13,100 bases of DNA from CAZWUZ01 sp964637655 [NCBI: uncultured bacterium]. Its GTDB lineage: Bacteria; DAOPZR01. This document shows positions 6,848 to 13,100 of this stretch, in pieces. The DNA lies in assembly GCA_964637655.1 (NCBI GenBank), contig CAZWUZ010000087.1, forward strand, positions 1 to 13,100, written 5' to 3'. The notes beneath the pieces are model-generated. The model made no database searches and had not been told where the DNA came from. It was given only the letters and a program-made list of their open reading frames with translations. Numbering within the stretch: the first letter of the stretch is position 1; each line of letters opens with the position of its first letter. A program made the translations under genes and the position numbers.

Positions 6848-7433
6848 CGTACTGCTGCTGCTGCTGGCGCTGCCGGCGGCAGCGGACACGGACACGTGGC
6901 GCATTGCCGACCGCGTGCTCGACAACGCGCTGCTCACCGCCTACTGGACCGCCGACGAGACCTTTGCCGTCGCGCCCAAGGAAGCGGTGTACGACCGGCA
7001 CGGCATCCTGCTCGGGCACTATCGCGCCGATTTTCTCGATGCGGTGCGGCTCGAGGGGTGGGGCAGAGGGGATGGCAACGGCAATACCGGCGACTTCCTC
7101 GGGCATTACCGCCCGCGCGGATTCTACCGCCATGCGTATCCGCTTGACAGCCGCAACGGCGAACTGGCGGCGTGGCAGACTGTGGCCGCCGGGCGCAACA
7201 TCCCGGTCGGCACCCGCCTGCGCATCCTCGCGCTTCCGCCGGGTCAGCCGCGCGACCCGCAGGTGCGCGAGCGGCTGCTGGCGACGGAGTTCGTCGTGCG
7301 CGACCGCGGGTCATGGCTCAAGCCGTGGCAGTTCGACCTCTACGTTGGCAACCAGTACGCGCCGGAGATGAAAAAAATGCCCGAGTCGTTCCGTATCGAC
7401 TGCGCCGTCGTCGCCCTCGATTTCCCCGACTGA
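6831..7433 (+). CDS. Secreted 3D-domain-like (double-psi beta-barrel) protein
   Basis: A 200-residue protein with a signal peptide at 1-18 (hydrophobic core 7-14, AAA before Asp19). Residues 34-40 (LLTAYWT) and 124-175 (IPVGTRLRI, then FVVRDRG, then FDLYVGN) fit the 3D domain of lytic transglycosylase MltA and Sps/Rpf-type cell-wall enzymes, named for its aspartates; here Asp158 and Asp169 would be two of them. A cell-wall role in the envelope is possible but not shown, as spacing differs and there is no separate MltA domain. The start overlaps the upstream hydrolase by 17 nt, which suggests translational coupling; the ribosome site is weak. Both products are exported, so the pair may act together at the envelope. 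Confidence 0.7.
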   Translation: MRACCSVLLLLLALPAAADTDTWRIADRVLDNALLTAYWTADETFAVAPKEAVYDRHGILLGHYRADFLDAVRLEGWGRGDGNGNTGDFLGHYRPRGFYRHAYPLDSRNGELAAWQTVAAGRNIPVGTRLRILALPPGQPRDPQVRERLLATEFVVRDRGSWLKPWQFDLYVGNQYAPEMKKMPESFRIDCAVVALDFPD

Positions 7434-7542
7434 CCAGCCACTGTATCGTTGCCACTGAGCGTCTGAGGTCCGTCATTTCATGGCGCGCTGCCTGCCGGCG
7501 GGTAAGCGCCCGCAGGCCGTCCCGCTCTCCGTCTCTACGCTT

Positions 7543-7622
7543 TTCTCTGCGTACTCAGCGTGCTCTGCGGTGAACACGCCTTGCTGTGTAGTTCCGTGTG
7601 CTCCGTGTGCTCCGTGGTTGCC
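7543..7622. repeat. Dispersed intergenic repeat of the 'CTCTGCG...CTCCGTGGTT' type
   Basis: The block contains CTCTGCGTACTCAGCGTG, CTCTGCGGTGAA and then GTGTGCTCCGTGTGCTCCGTGG. On the other strand it reads as the familiar artefact peptide TTEHTEHTE. I know such blocks as intergenic repeats in many environmental genomes. The 7434-7729 gap otherwise holds a stable hairpin at 7490-7517 (GCCTGC..GGCG/CGCC..GCAGGC, no U-tract) and the glgB promoter. Confidence 0.6.
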
Positions 7623-7671
7623 GGTTTGCGACGGTGTGTCATGCGGTGAGTCACCGGGATCAGCGCGGTGC

Positions 7672-7701
7672 TTGCCTTGCGGGCGGCAGGGGTGGTATGA
7701 T
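7672..7701 (+). promoter_or_regulatory. Extended -10 promoter of glgB
   Basis: TTGCCT (7672-7677), an 18-nt spacer and TATGAT (7696-7701), preceded by TGG. Transcription would begin near 7708, leaving about 22 nt of leader before ATG 7730. In-frame ATGs around 7697-7700 lie inside the -10 and so cannot be used from this promoter. Confidence 0.62.
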
Positions 7702-7729
7702 GCAAGTACCTCGCGCGCGGGAGAAACCC

Positions 7730-9940
7730 ATGCTCACCTCGATACCCGTTTTTGACATGCTCAAGCTCATCAATGCCAGCCACGAATCGCCTGCCGGCGT
7801 GCTGGGCATGCACCGCGTCGAGTATCACGGCAAGTCGTTCCTTGCCGTGCGTGCGCTGCTCCCCGATGCCAGGGAAGTCGCGGTGGTCGACCGCAGCGAC
7901 CCGTCGCGCCGCTACCCGATGGAGCAGTTGCACCGTTGCGGGCTCTTCGAGGCGCTCGTCTGGGACCGTGACAAGCGCTTCAAGTACCAGCTGGCCATGA
8001 CCGACCACTACGGGCAGGAGCACCTGCTCAACGACGTCTATGCCTTCTGGTCGGAGGAACTCTCCGATTTCGACCGCTACCTGTTCAACACCGCGCGCCA
8101 CTACCGGCTCTACGAAAAACTCGGGGCGCACCTCAAGACCGTCGACGGGGTGGCCGGCGTCCACTTCGCCGTCTGGGCGCCCAACGCGAAGCGGGTCAGC
8201 GTGGTCGGCAATTTCAACAACTGGGACGGGCGCCGCCACCAGATGGTGCGCCGCGGCGGGGCCGGCATCTGGGAACTGTTCATCCCCGACATGGTCGCCG
8301 GCGACCTCTACAAGTACGAAATCAAGACGAAGGGAAACCGCATCCTGCTCAAGGCGGACCCGTTCGCCTTCTCCGCCGAAATGCGCCCGGCCACCGCGTC
8401 GCGCGTGGCGACGGTGGCGGGTTATGAGTGGCATGACCGCGAATGGCTCGACCAGCGCGCGCGCGCCGACCTCTACCGCGCCCCGGTCTCCATCTACGAG
8501 GTGCATCTGCCGTCGTGGATGCGCGGTGACAACAACCGCCTGCTCAACTACCGCGAACTGGCACCGCGCCTCGTCGAGTACGTGCAGCAGAACCACTTCA
8601 CCCATATCGAACTGATGCCGGTGATGGAGCATCCGCTCGACGCCTCGTGGGGCTATCAGGTGACGGGCTACTTCGCGCCGACCAGCCGCCTCGGCACCCC
8701 GCACGACTTCATGTTCTTCGTCGATTACTGCCACCAGCACGGCATCGGGGTCATCCTCGACTGGGTCCCCGCGCACTTCCCCAAGGACGCGCACGGGCTG
8801 GCGCGCTTTGACGGGACCGCGCTCTATGAGCATGAGGACCCGCGCCTGGGCGAGCATCCCGACTGGGGGACCAAGATCTTCAACTACGGGCGCTACGAGG
8901 TGGCCAACTTCCTGATTTCCAGCGCGCTCTTCTGGCTCGACAAGTACCACATCGACGGGCTGCGCGTCGACGCCGTGGCCTCGATGCTCTACCTCGACTA
9001 CTCGCGCAAGGCGGGACAGTGGGTGCCCAACAAATACGGCGGGCGGGAGAACCTCGAGGCGATCGAGTTCCTCAAGCACCTCAACAGCATCGCCTACCAG
9101 TATTACCCGGGGATTACCATGATCGCCGAGGAATCGACCGCGTGGCCGGGGGTGAGCAAGCCGGCGTGGGCGGGCGGGCTCGGGTTCGGCTTCAAGTGGA
9201 ACATGGGGTGGATGAACGACACGCTCGTCTACCTCGAGAAGGAGCCGATCCACCGCAAGTTCCATCATTCCAACCTGACCTTCTCGCTGCTCTACGCCTA
9301 CACCGAGAATTTCATCCTGCCGTTCTCGCACGACGAGGTGGTGCACGGCAAGAAGTCGATGATCAACAAGCTGCCGGGCGACCGCTGGCAGCAGTTTGCC
9401 GGCCTGCGCGCGCTCTACACCTACTACTTCGGGCACCCGGGCAAGAAGATGCTGTTTATGGGGAGCGAGTTCGGGATGTTCAACGAGTGGCGCGAGACGA
9501 AATCGCTCGACTGGCACCTGCTGCAGTACGACTGGCACCAGCAGCTGCAATTGTGCGTGCGCGATCTCAACCGCCTCTACCGCGAGGAGCCGGCGCTGCA
9601 CCGCCACGACCATAGCGGGCGCGGCTTCGAGTGGCTCAACTGCGACGATTACAACAATTCCACCTTCAGCTTCGTGCGCAAGGGGGATGACGAGGACGAT
9701 TTCCTCGTCATCGTCGTCAACTTCACCCCGGTGCCGCGCCGCGGCTACACCATCGGCGTGCCGCAGCGCGTGGCCTTCCGCGAGATCTTCAACAGCGACG
9801 CCGAATGTTACCACGGCTCCAACGTCGGCAATCCCGGGACGCTGCAGCCTAACAGCTACGGCGCCAATGGCAAACCGCAGTCGCTGACCGTCAACGTGCC
9901 ACCGCTGGGAGGCATCATCCTCAAACCCGTGCGTGGCTGA
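7730..9940 (+). CDS. glgB: 1,4-alpha-glucan (glycogen) branching enzyme
   Basis: A 736-residue GH13 branching enzyme, full length beside the 728 residues of the E. coli enzyme. It moves alpha-1,4 chains to alpha-1,6 branch points in cytoplasmic glycogen. Order: N1 module (about 1-110), CBM48 (about 138-235, with FAVWAPNAKRVSVVGNFNNW), catalytic barrel (about 255-620), C-terminal beta domain. Catalytic residues are Asp414 (GLRVDAVA), Glu467 (MIAEES) and Asp535 (FSHDEVVHGK). The start has GGAG six to seven bases upstream. No other glycogen genes lie nearby (no glgC, glgA, glgP). The next gene begins ten bases later, so the two share a transcript. Confidence 0.97.
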   Translation: MLTSIPVFDMLKLINASHESPAGVLGMHRVEYHGKSFLAVRALLPDAREVAVVDRSDPSRRYPMEQLHRCGLFEALVWDRDKRFKYQLAMTDHYGQEHLLNDVYAFWSEELSDFDRYLFNTARHYRLYEKLGAHLKTVDGVAGVHFAVWAPNAKRVSVVGNFNNWDGRRHQMVRRGGAGIWELFIPDMVAGDLYKYEIKTKGNRILLKADPFAFSAEMRPATASRVATVAGYEWHDREWLDQRARADLYRAPVSIYEVHLPSWMRGDNNRLLNYRELAPRLVEYVQQNHFTHIELMPVMEHPLDASWGYQVTGYFAPTSRLGTPHDFMFFVDYCHQHGIGVILDWVPAHFPKDAHGLARFDGTALYEHEDPRLGEHPDWGTKIFNYGRYEVANFLISSALFWLDKYHIDGLRVDAVASMLYLDYSRKAGQWVPNKYGGRENLEAIEFLKHLNSIAYQYYPGITMIAEESTAWPGVSKPAWAGGLGFGFKWNMGWMNDTLVYLEKEPIHRKFHHSNLTFSLLYAYTENFILPFSHDEVVHGKKSMINKLPGDRWQQFAGLRALYTYYFGHPGKKMLFMGSEFGMFNEWRETKSLDWHLLQYDWHQQLQLCVRDLNRLYREEPALHRHDHSGRGFEWLNCDDYNNSTFSFVRKGDDEDDFLVIVVNFTPVPRRGYTIGVPQRVAFREIFNSDAECYHGSNVGNPGTLQPNSYGANGKPQSLTVNVPPLGGIILKPVRG

Positions 9941-9949
9941 AAGACGACC

Positions 9950-10651
9950 ATGAGCGAGACGACCGTCCTGCTGATCGAGCCGTGTGATGCCCTGCATGCG
10001 GTGCTGGCCTACAACCTGCAGAAGCGCCGCTACCTGGTGGTGCGTGCGGCAACCGCGGCGGCGGCGCGCGAGTATTTCCAAAGCCGGCAGCCGGCCGACC
10101 TCGTTCTGCTCAACACGGAACTGCCCGATGCCGACGGCACGGCGTATGCCGCGACCCTGAACAAGGCGCACAGCAACCTGCCGGTCATCCTGCTGGCACC
10201 GGTGCTGACGCGGGAGCAGGTGCTGCGCGTGTCGCAGGCGCGCTGCAACGGCATTATCGCGCTGCCGTGCACCCTCGACGACCTGTTCGACAAGCTCAAC
10301 GAGGTGCTGCATGCCGATACCGCCTGCGCGCCGCTGGTTATCGGCAGGTACGACGTGCTGGTGCTGCGCGGTAACCTGGCGGCCGACTTTTCCCCGCGCC
10401 TGAAGAGCATGCTCGGTACGGTACTGGCCTCCGAGCGCACTTCGCTGGTCCTCGACATGACTGAAGTGGGGTTTCTTGCCCACCAGAACATCGTCGTGCT
10501 GACTACCGCGGCGTGCCGTGCCCGCAAGTGCGGCAAGACCGTCGCCCTGGCCGGGGCGAACGCGGACATCATCAAGATGCTGGAGAAGGCAGGTACCCTG
10601 AAGGTGTTCCGCCAGTGTCCCAACCGCGCTGAGGCACTGCGCGGCGCCTGA
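9950..10651 (+). CDS. Degenerate receiver-STAS fusion protein
   Basis: A 233-residue soluble protein. Residues 5-120 have the receiver fold pattern (VLLIEP, ADLVLLNTELPDADG, LPVILLAPV, GIIALPCTLDDL). The phospho-acceptor Asp is Asn55, the switch Thr/Ser is Ala83 and the conserved Lys is Leu105, so it should not be phosphorylated in the usual way. Residues 128-232 resemble a STAS (anti-sigma-factor antagonist) domain: YDVLVLRGNL, then SLVLDMTEVGFLAHQNIVVL, then VALAGANADIIKMLEKAG. The DSSG motif that carries the regulatory Ser is AHQN (177-180). Both domains therefore look like fold-keeping pseudo-domains, probably for protein binding. It lies ten bases after glgB, suggesting a link to glycogen metabolism or to stress signalling. 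Ribosome site weak; start fits the operon spacing. Confidence 0.8.
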   Translation: MSETTVLLIEPCDALHAVLAYNLQKRRYLVVRAATAAAAREYFQSRQPADLVLLNTELPDADGTAYAATLNKAHSNLPVILLAPVLTREQVLRVSQARCNGIIALPCTLDDLFDKLNEVLHADTACAPLVIGRYDVLVLRGNLAADFSPRLKSMLGTVLASERTSLVLDMTEVGFLAHQNIVVLTTAACRARKCGKTVALAGANADIIKMLEKAGTLKVFRQCPNRAEALRGA

Positions 10652-10826
10652 TGCGTGTCGGGCGCCTGCGTTCCGGCAGCATATCCGTTTTCTGCGCCGG
10701 TATCGCGCGCTGCCGACACTGTCGGTATCCGGACGTCGGCTGTTCGGCGTTCCCCGGCGTCACGGCAGGTATGGTGAAAACTGGCAATGGCGGCATTCCG
10801 TGCTGCACCCTGAAAAGGTGGGGATA

Positions 10827-12026
10827 ATGGACGTGCACGGCACAATCCCGCGCAGCGAACTCGAGGCGCGGCTGGCGCGTTTCCGAGCCGTGCTGACGGC
10901 AGAACAGCCGCAGTGGCAAGTGGCGGTAATCTTCAGTCGCATCAGCCAGTACTATTTCACCGGCACGCTGCAGGACGGGGTGCTGCTTATCCCGCGCGAC
11001 GGCACGGCGCGCTACTTCGTGCGGCGCAGTTTCGAGCGCGCGCTTACGGAATCGGAATTTCCGGATATCCTGCCGATGCAGAGCTACCGCGATGCCGCCG
11101 CGGTATTCGGCGCCACGCCGGACGCCATTCACGTCGAGACGGAGGCAGTGCCGCTCGCCATGCTGCAGCGCTTCCAGAAACATTTTCCCGCGCGCACCGT
11201 GCTTGCCTGCGACCTGGCCATGGCTAAAACGCGGGCGGTGAAAGGCGCGTACGAACTGGCCTGCCTCGAACGCGCGGGCATTATCCATCGCGAACTGCTC
11301 GAAGAAGAAGTGCCGCGCCTGCTGCGCGAAGGGATGAACGAGGCGGAGCTCGGGACGGCGATCTACGCGCAGCTGGTCAGCCGCGGGCACCAGGGGGTGA
11401 TCCGTTTCGGCATGTTCCAGGTGGAGGCGATGCTCGGGCAGATCGGTTTCGGCGACAGTTCGCTCTACCCGACCGCGTTCGACGGGCCGGGGGGCTGCCG
11501 TGGCATCTGCGCGGCGGCACCGGTCATCGGCAGCACGGAGCGCACTCTGCGTCCGGGTGACCTGGTCTTCGTCGATATCGGCTGCGGCTACCAGGGCTAT
11601 CAGACCGACAAAACGATGACCTATGTGTTCAGGGGAACGCTGTCTGACGATGCGGTTGCTGCACACCGCCGCTGTGTGGAACTGGAACTGCAGACAGCGG
11701 CTATGCTTCGTCCGGGCGCCATTCCCGAGGATATCTACCGCACGGTCATGGGCTCGCTGTCAGTGGAGTTCAGGGAGAACTTCATGGGGTTTGGTAACCG
11801 CACGGTGAACTTCCTCGGGCACGGGACGGGCTTGCATGTCGACGAGTACCCGGTCATCGCCGAAAAGTTCAAGGAGCCGCTCGAGGAAAACATGGTCATC
11901 GCGCTGGAACCGAAGAAGGGCATCCCCGGTGTCGGTTTAGTGGGGAGCGAAAACACGTATGTCGTCACGCCGCAGGGTGGTCGTTCGCTTACCGGCGTCC
12001 ACCCCGGCCTCATGCCAGTCGGCTGA
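10827..12026 (+). CDS. M24 family metallopeptidase (Xaa-Pro aminopeptidase/PepQ-like)
   Basis: A 399-residue protein: N-terminal creatinase-like domain (about 1-140) and pita-bread catalytic domain (about 145-399). The five metal ligands are all present: Asp250 (VDIG), Asp261 (QTDKT), His332 (GHGTGL), Glu361 (ALEP) and Glu375 (GSEN). It should release N-terminal residues, or split dipeptides, next to proline in the cytoplasm. Position 339 is Asp where classical members have the second active-site His (vHE.P); other M24 proteins share this LDE-type variant as far as I recall, so specificity is uncertain. ATG at 10827 is chosen over an in-frame GTG at 10800 because AAGGTGG lies five bases upstream. 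The preceding 175-nt gap has a CCGAC/GTCGG hairpin at 10713-10725 but no clear promoter or terminator. Confidence 0.88.
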   Translation: MDVHGTIPRSELEARLARFRAVLTAEQPQWQVAVIFSRISQYYFTGTLQDGVLLIPRDGTARYFVRRSFERALTESEFPDILPMQSYRDAAAVFGATPDAIHVETEAVPLAMLQRFQKHFPARTVLACDLAMAKTRAVKGAYELACLERAGIIHRELLEEEVPRLLREGMNEAELGTAIYAQLVSRGHQGVIRFGMFQVEAMLGQIGFGDSSLYPTAFDGPGGCRGICAAAPVIGSTERTLRPGDLVFVDIGCGYQGYQTDKTMTYVFRGTLSDDAVAAHRRCVELELQTAAMLRPGAIPEDIYRTVMGSLSVEFRENFMGFGNRTVNFLGHGTGLHVDEYPVIAEKFKEPLEENMVIALEPKKGIPGVGLVGSENTYVVTPQGGRSLTGVHPGLMPVG

Positions 12027-12061
12027 GTGGTCCGCGCGCCACTATTACGGTTGTTGTTTTT
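12026..12061 (+). terminator. Weak terminator candidate after the M24 gene
   Basis: AGTGG (12026-12030) pairs with CCACT (12039-12043), followed after seven bases by TTGTTGTTTTTA. The stem is only five bp and the T-run is set back, so this is tentative. Confidence 0.35.
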
Positions 12062-12078
12062 AGTCGAAACTTAAAAAG

Positions 12079-12106
12079 TGGTGGAGGCGAGGGGAGTCGA
12101 ACCCCT
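12079..12106 (-). pseudogene. ssrA: Detached 3' end of a tmRNA (ssrA) gene; attachment-site scar
   Basis: On the minus strand this reads AGGGG-TTCGACT-CCCCT (T-arm, five perfect pairs), CGCCTCC (acceptor 3' strand), A and CCA, then CTTTTTAAG. Discriminator A and the CGCCTCCACCA ending fit tmRNA; a Ser tRNA would have G. No anticodon arm, tag reading frame or matching 5' strand (GGAGGCG) with a D-arm follows within the adjoining 300 bases, which turn AT-rich at once. A 3'-terminal fragment alone is what an integrative element leaves when it inserts at the end of ssrA. The functional gene is then at the element's other end. Confidence 0.75.
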
Positions 12107-12235
12107 TCAATAATAATCACTAAAGCTTTATTGCCAGTCGGTTATATTGCCAAAGGCATTTTTGTGGGGCATTTATGGGGCATCTGACGTACTGATGAGC
12201 GACGATTACAGATCGCGTAATAATCACTATCCCTA
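12107..12235. other. Non-coding att-flanking region with short direct repeats
   Basis: No gene is supported. TAATAATCACTA occurs at 12111-12122 and again at 12218-12229 (12 of 12). TGGGGCAT occurs at 12165-12172 and 12176-12183, an 11-bp step, one helical turn. TAAAGCTTTA (12121-12130) is a perfect palindrome. Direct repeats one turn apart beside a tRNA/tmRNA end resemble arm-type binding sites of tyrosine integrases; this is inference, and no integrase gene is present in the window. Confidence 0.45.
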
Positions 12236-12294
12236 CGATTAGCGTTCTGCGTTGAGCCGCGCCAGCGGCGAAGCGCAGCAACGCGAAGTTAAGC
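12236..12294 (-). repeat. attC-like integron recombination site, terminal copy
   Basis: On the minus strand it starts with GCTTAAC (12294-12288, a match to the RYYYAAC core), then GCGTTG..CTGCGC pairs with GCGCGG..CAACGC around a loop, with two unpaired bases (CT) in one arm, and ends near GCTAATC. The last core departs from GTTRRRY, as degenerate end sites often do. Read from the plus strand the intact core would be GTTAAGC, so orientation is not certain. The stop codon of the preceding minus ORF falls inside the first core, usual for cassettes. Confidence 0.55.
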
Positions 12295-12423
12295 AGGTTC
12301 ATTGTACAATTTATCTGACCGCCGGGACAACCTGGCTGCTGGGTTCTGAAGGGAAGCAGTTCCCCTTGGTGAGCTTTTGATTTGTCTCGGTTCCGACTTT
12401 ATCAGATCAGGATTTGACCTCAT
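12289..12423 (-). CDS. Possible 44-residue cassette ORF, function unknown
   Basis: Its ATG overlaps the TGA of the upstream cassette gene as ATGA (12423-12420), the usual geometry of translational coupling. It runs open for 44 codons and stops with TAA inside the attC core GCTTAAC. The product is polar, rich in Ser, Pro, Arg, Lys and Asn, without a membrane segment or recognisable domain. Against it: short length, low-complexity composition and no ribosome site of its own. It may be only the untranslated tail of the cassette. Confidence 0.35.
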   Translation of the reverse strand: MRSNPDLIKSEPRQIKSSPRGTASLQNPAARLSRRSDKLYNEPA

Positions 12424-13028
12424 AAGTTTCCGGCTCCGATTCTATCGGGTTCGATCATCATTATTGTGAGCGTATTTGATTTATACGAAACCGCATGCTG
12501 AATATAATTTCCAGAAAGATCCAGTTCAAAAATAGGGTTGGCATATTCGGCTGTAATGCGATATGTTCCAGATCGTACCACTGCAGGAGACTGGAAGTGC
12601 ACAGGATTCCCTGTATTCCAATAGTAGTTCTCCGGGACTCCATACAAATCATTTCTGGAGCTTTCCAACACAATATTTACCCCGAGATAATACTTAGGAT
12701 ATATTCCGAATGCGGGTTTTGGCCAATCGACGGGCAAGTCCCCCCAAAGAATTCTCGGAAAAAATGAAATCGAAGAATCAAAAATGTTTTCAACATACAC
12801 TTGTATTCCGCCTGGAAAACCACGCCCAAAATCAGGCAAAGAGATGTACGTGTCGCCGTAATTATGTAATTCGACACTGATAGGAATGGGGGCACCGATG
12901 TTATAGCTTGTGGTTTCCGAAACAATACGAAGTTCAAGTTGATCGGCTATATTTTGCCCCTGAACAGAGATGGAAAGAAAAACGCTTGTAAAAATTACAC
13001 TCAGAATCACAATTATGATTTTCTTCAT
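12420..13028 (-). CDS. Secreted hypothetical protein in a gene cassette
   Basis: A 202-residue protein. Residues 1-24 are a clear signal peptide (MKK, hydrophobic core, QG before Gln/Asn). The mature part has alternating hydrophobic and polar residues and Gly/Pro/Asn turns, suggesting an all-beta, Ig-like fold: PIPISVELHNYGDTYISL near the N-terminus and SGTYRITAEYANP near the C-terminus, a layout also seen in BsuPI-type and other beta-sandwich proteins. I do not recognise a family. ATG 13028 is chosen over the longer frame because GAGG lies five bases upstream and the extension would run through the attC hairpin. The start lies 15 bases after the attC core, typical of cassette genes. Base composition is far more AT-rich than the genes to the left, a sign of transfer. 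Confidence 0.78.
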   Translation of the reverse strand: MKKIIIVILSVIFTSVFLSISVQGQNIADQLELRIVSETTSYNIGAPIPISVELHNYGDTYISLPDFGRGFPGGIQVYVENIFDSSISFFPRILWGDLPVDWPKPAFGIYPKYYLGVNIVLESSRNDLYGVPENYYWNTGNPVHFQSPAVVRSGTYRITAEYANPIFELDLSGNYIQHAVSYKSNTLTIMMIEPDRIGAGNL

Positions 13029-13042
13029 AAAAACCTCATTTC

Positions 13043-13098
13043 GCTTAACGACCGGGGCTCCGCAGCGAAGCTGCGGCAGCCCCTTGTTCTGTTGCAAC
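13043..13098 (-). repeat. attC-like integron recombination site upstream of the cassette gene
   Basis: On the minus strand: TTGCAAC at the outer end, then a 13-bp imperfect hairpin (GGGGCT plus CCGCAGC pairing with GCTGCGG plus AGCCCC, TTC loop) with one unpaired base at 13077, then GTTAAGC (13049-13043), a full match to the GTTRRRY core. A stem with a single extrahelical base between two core half-sites is the hallmark of attC. It would close a preceding cassette beyond the right edge. The outer half-site fits the consensus poorly. Confidence 0.65.
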
Positions 13099-13100
13099 GC

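Noticed and set aside
7490-7517. Stable hairpin after the 3D-like gene as a terminator
   Set aside because: The stem is good, but neither strand has a T-run next to it.
7535-10483. 982-codon open frame on the minus strand across glgB
   Set aside because: It is antisense to a complete, clearly conserved branching enzyme. Its composition (Arg, His, Val, Ala-rich) is typical of GC-rich shadow frames, and its end is the TTEHTEHTE repeat artefact.
12120-12302. 60-codon minus ORF starting in the attC-like site
   Set aside because: Its start (MNLLNFALLRFAAGAAQRR) is the usual false translation of an attC site, and the rest covers att-flanking repeats.

Overview
The window is GC-rich bacterial chromosome up to about position 12,060, followed by an AT-richer accessory segment to the right edge. 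Encoded signal peptides, a lipobox lipoprotein and Shine-Dalgarno leaders show a bacterium. The intergenic repeats (hairpin-rich CCCTC/GAGGG blocks and a 'CTCTGCG...CTCCGTGGTT' block) are of kinds I associate with environmental and PVC-type genomes. A Lentisphaerota/Kiritimatiellota-like host is a weak guess only; nothing here is a marker gene.

Left part, minus strand (5196 to 277). An orphan periplasmic binding lipoprotein (4273-5196) has its own promoter. A four-gene unit then runs from an extended -10 promoter at 4198-4226 to an intrinsic terminator at 277-311. It encodes an ATP-cone/P-loop nucleoside-kinase-like protein with an altered Walker A motif, an MFS transporter, and two small paralogous membrane proteins with Arg/Gly-rich tails that both end in GYLFN. 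Gaps between these genes are only 31-40 nt.

Centre, plus strand. A tRNA-Arg(UCG) has its own promoter. After a 311-nt structured intergenic stretch come a membrane-anchored zinc-dependent phospholipase C/S1-P1-type hydrolase and, overlapping it by 17 nt, a secreted 3D-domain-like protein. A dispersed repeat precedes the glycogen branching enzyme gene glgB. Ten bases after glgB is a gene for a receiver-STAS fusion in which the phosphorylation residues of both domains are replaced. An M24 metallopeptidase gene follows.

Right end (12,079-13,100). A 28-nt copy of the 3' end of a tmRNA gene (T-arm, acceptor strand, CCA) stands alone, without the rest of ssrA. This is the usual scar left by an integrative element that uses the ssrA 3' end as attachment site. 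Beyond it lie short direct repeats, two attC-like hairpin sites, and between them an AT-rich secreted-protein gene with a possible 44-codon partner ORF. I read this as the end of a genomic island carrying integron-type gene cassettes. The integrase and the intact ssrA should lie to the right, outside the window.
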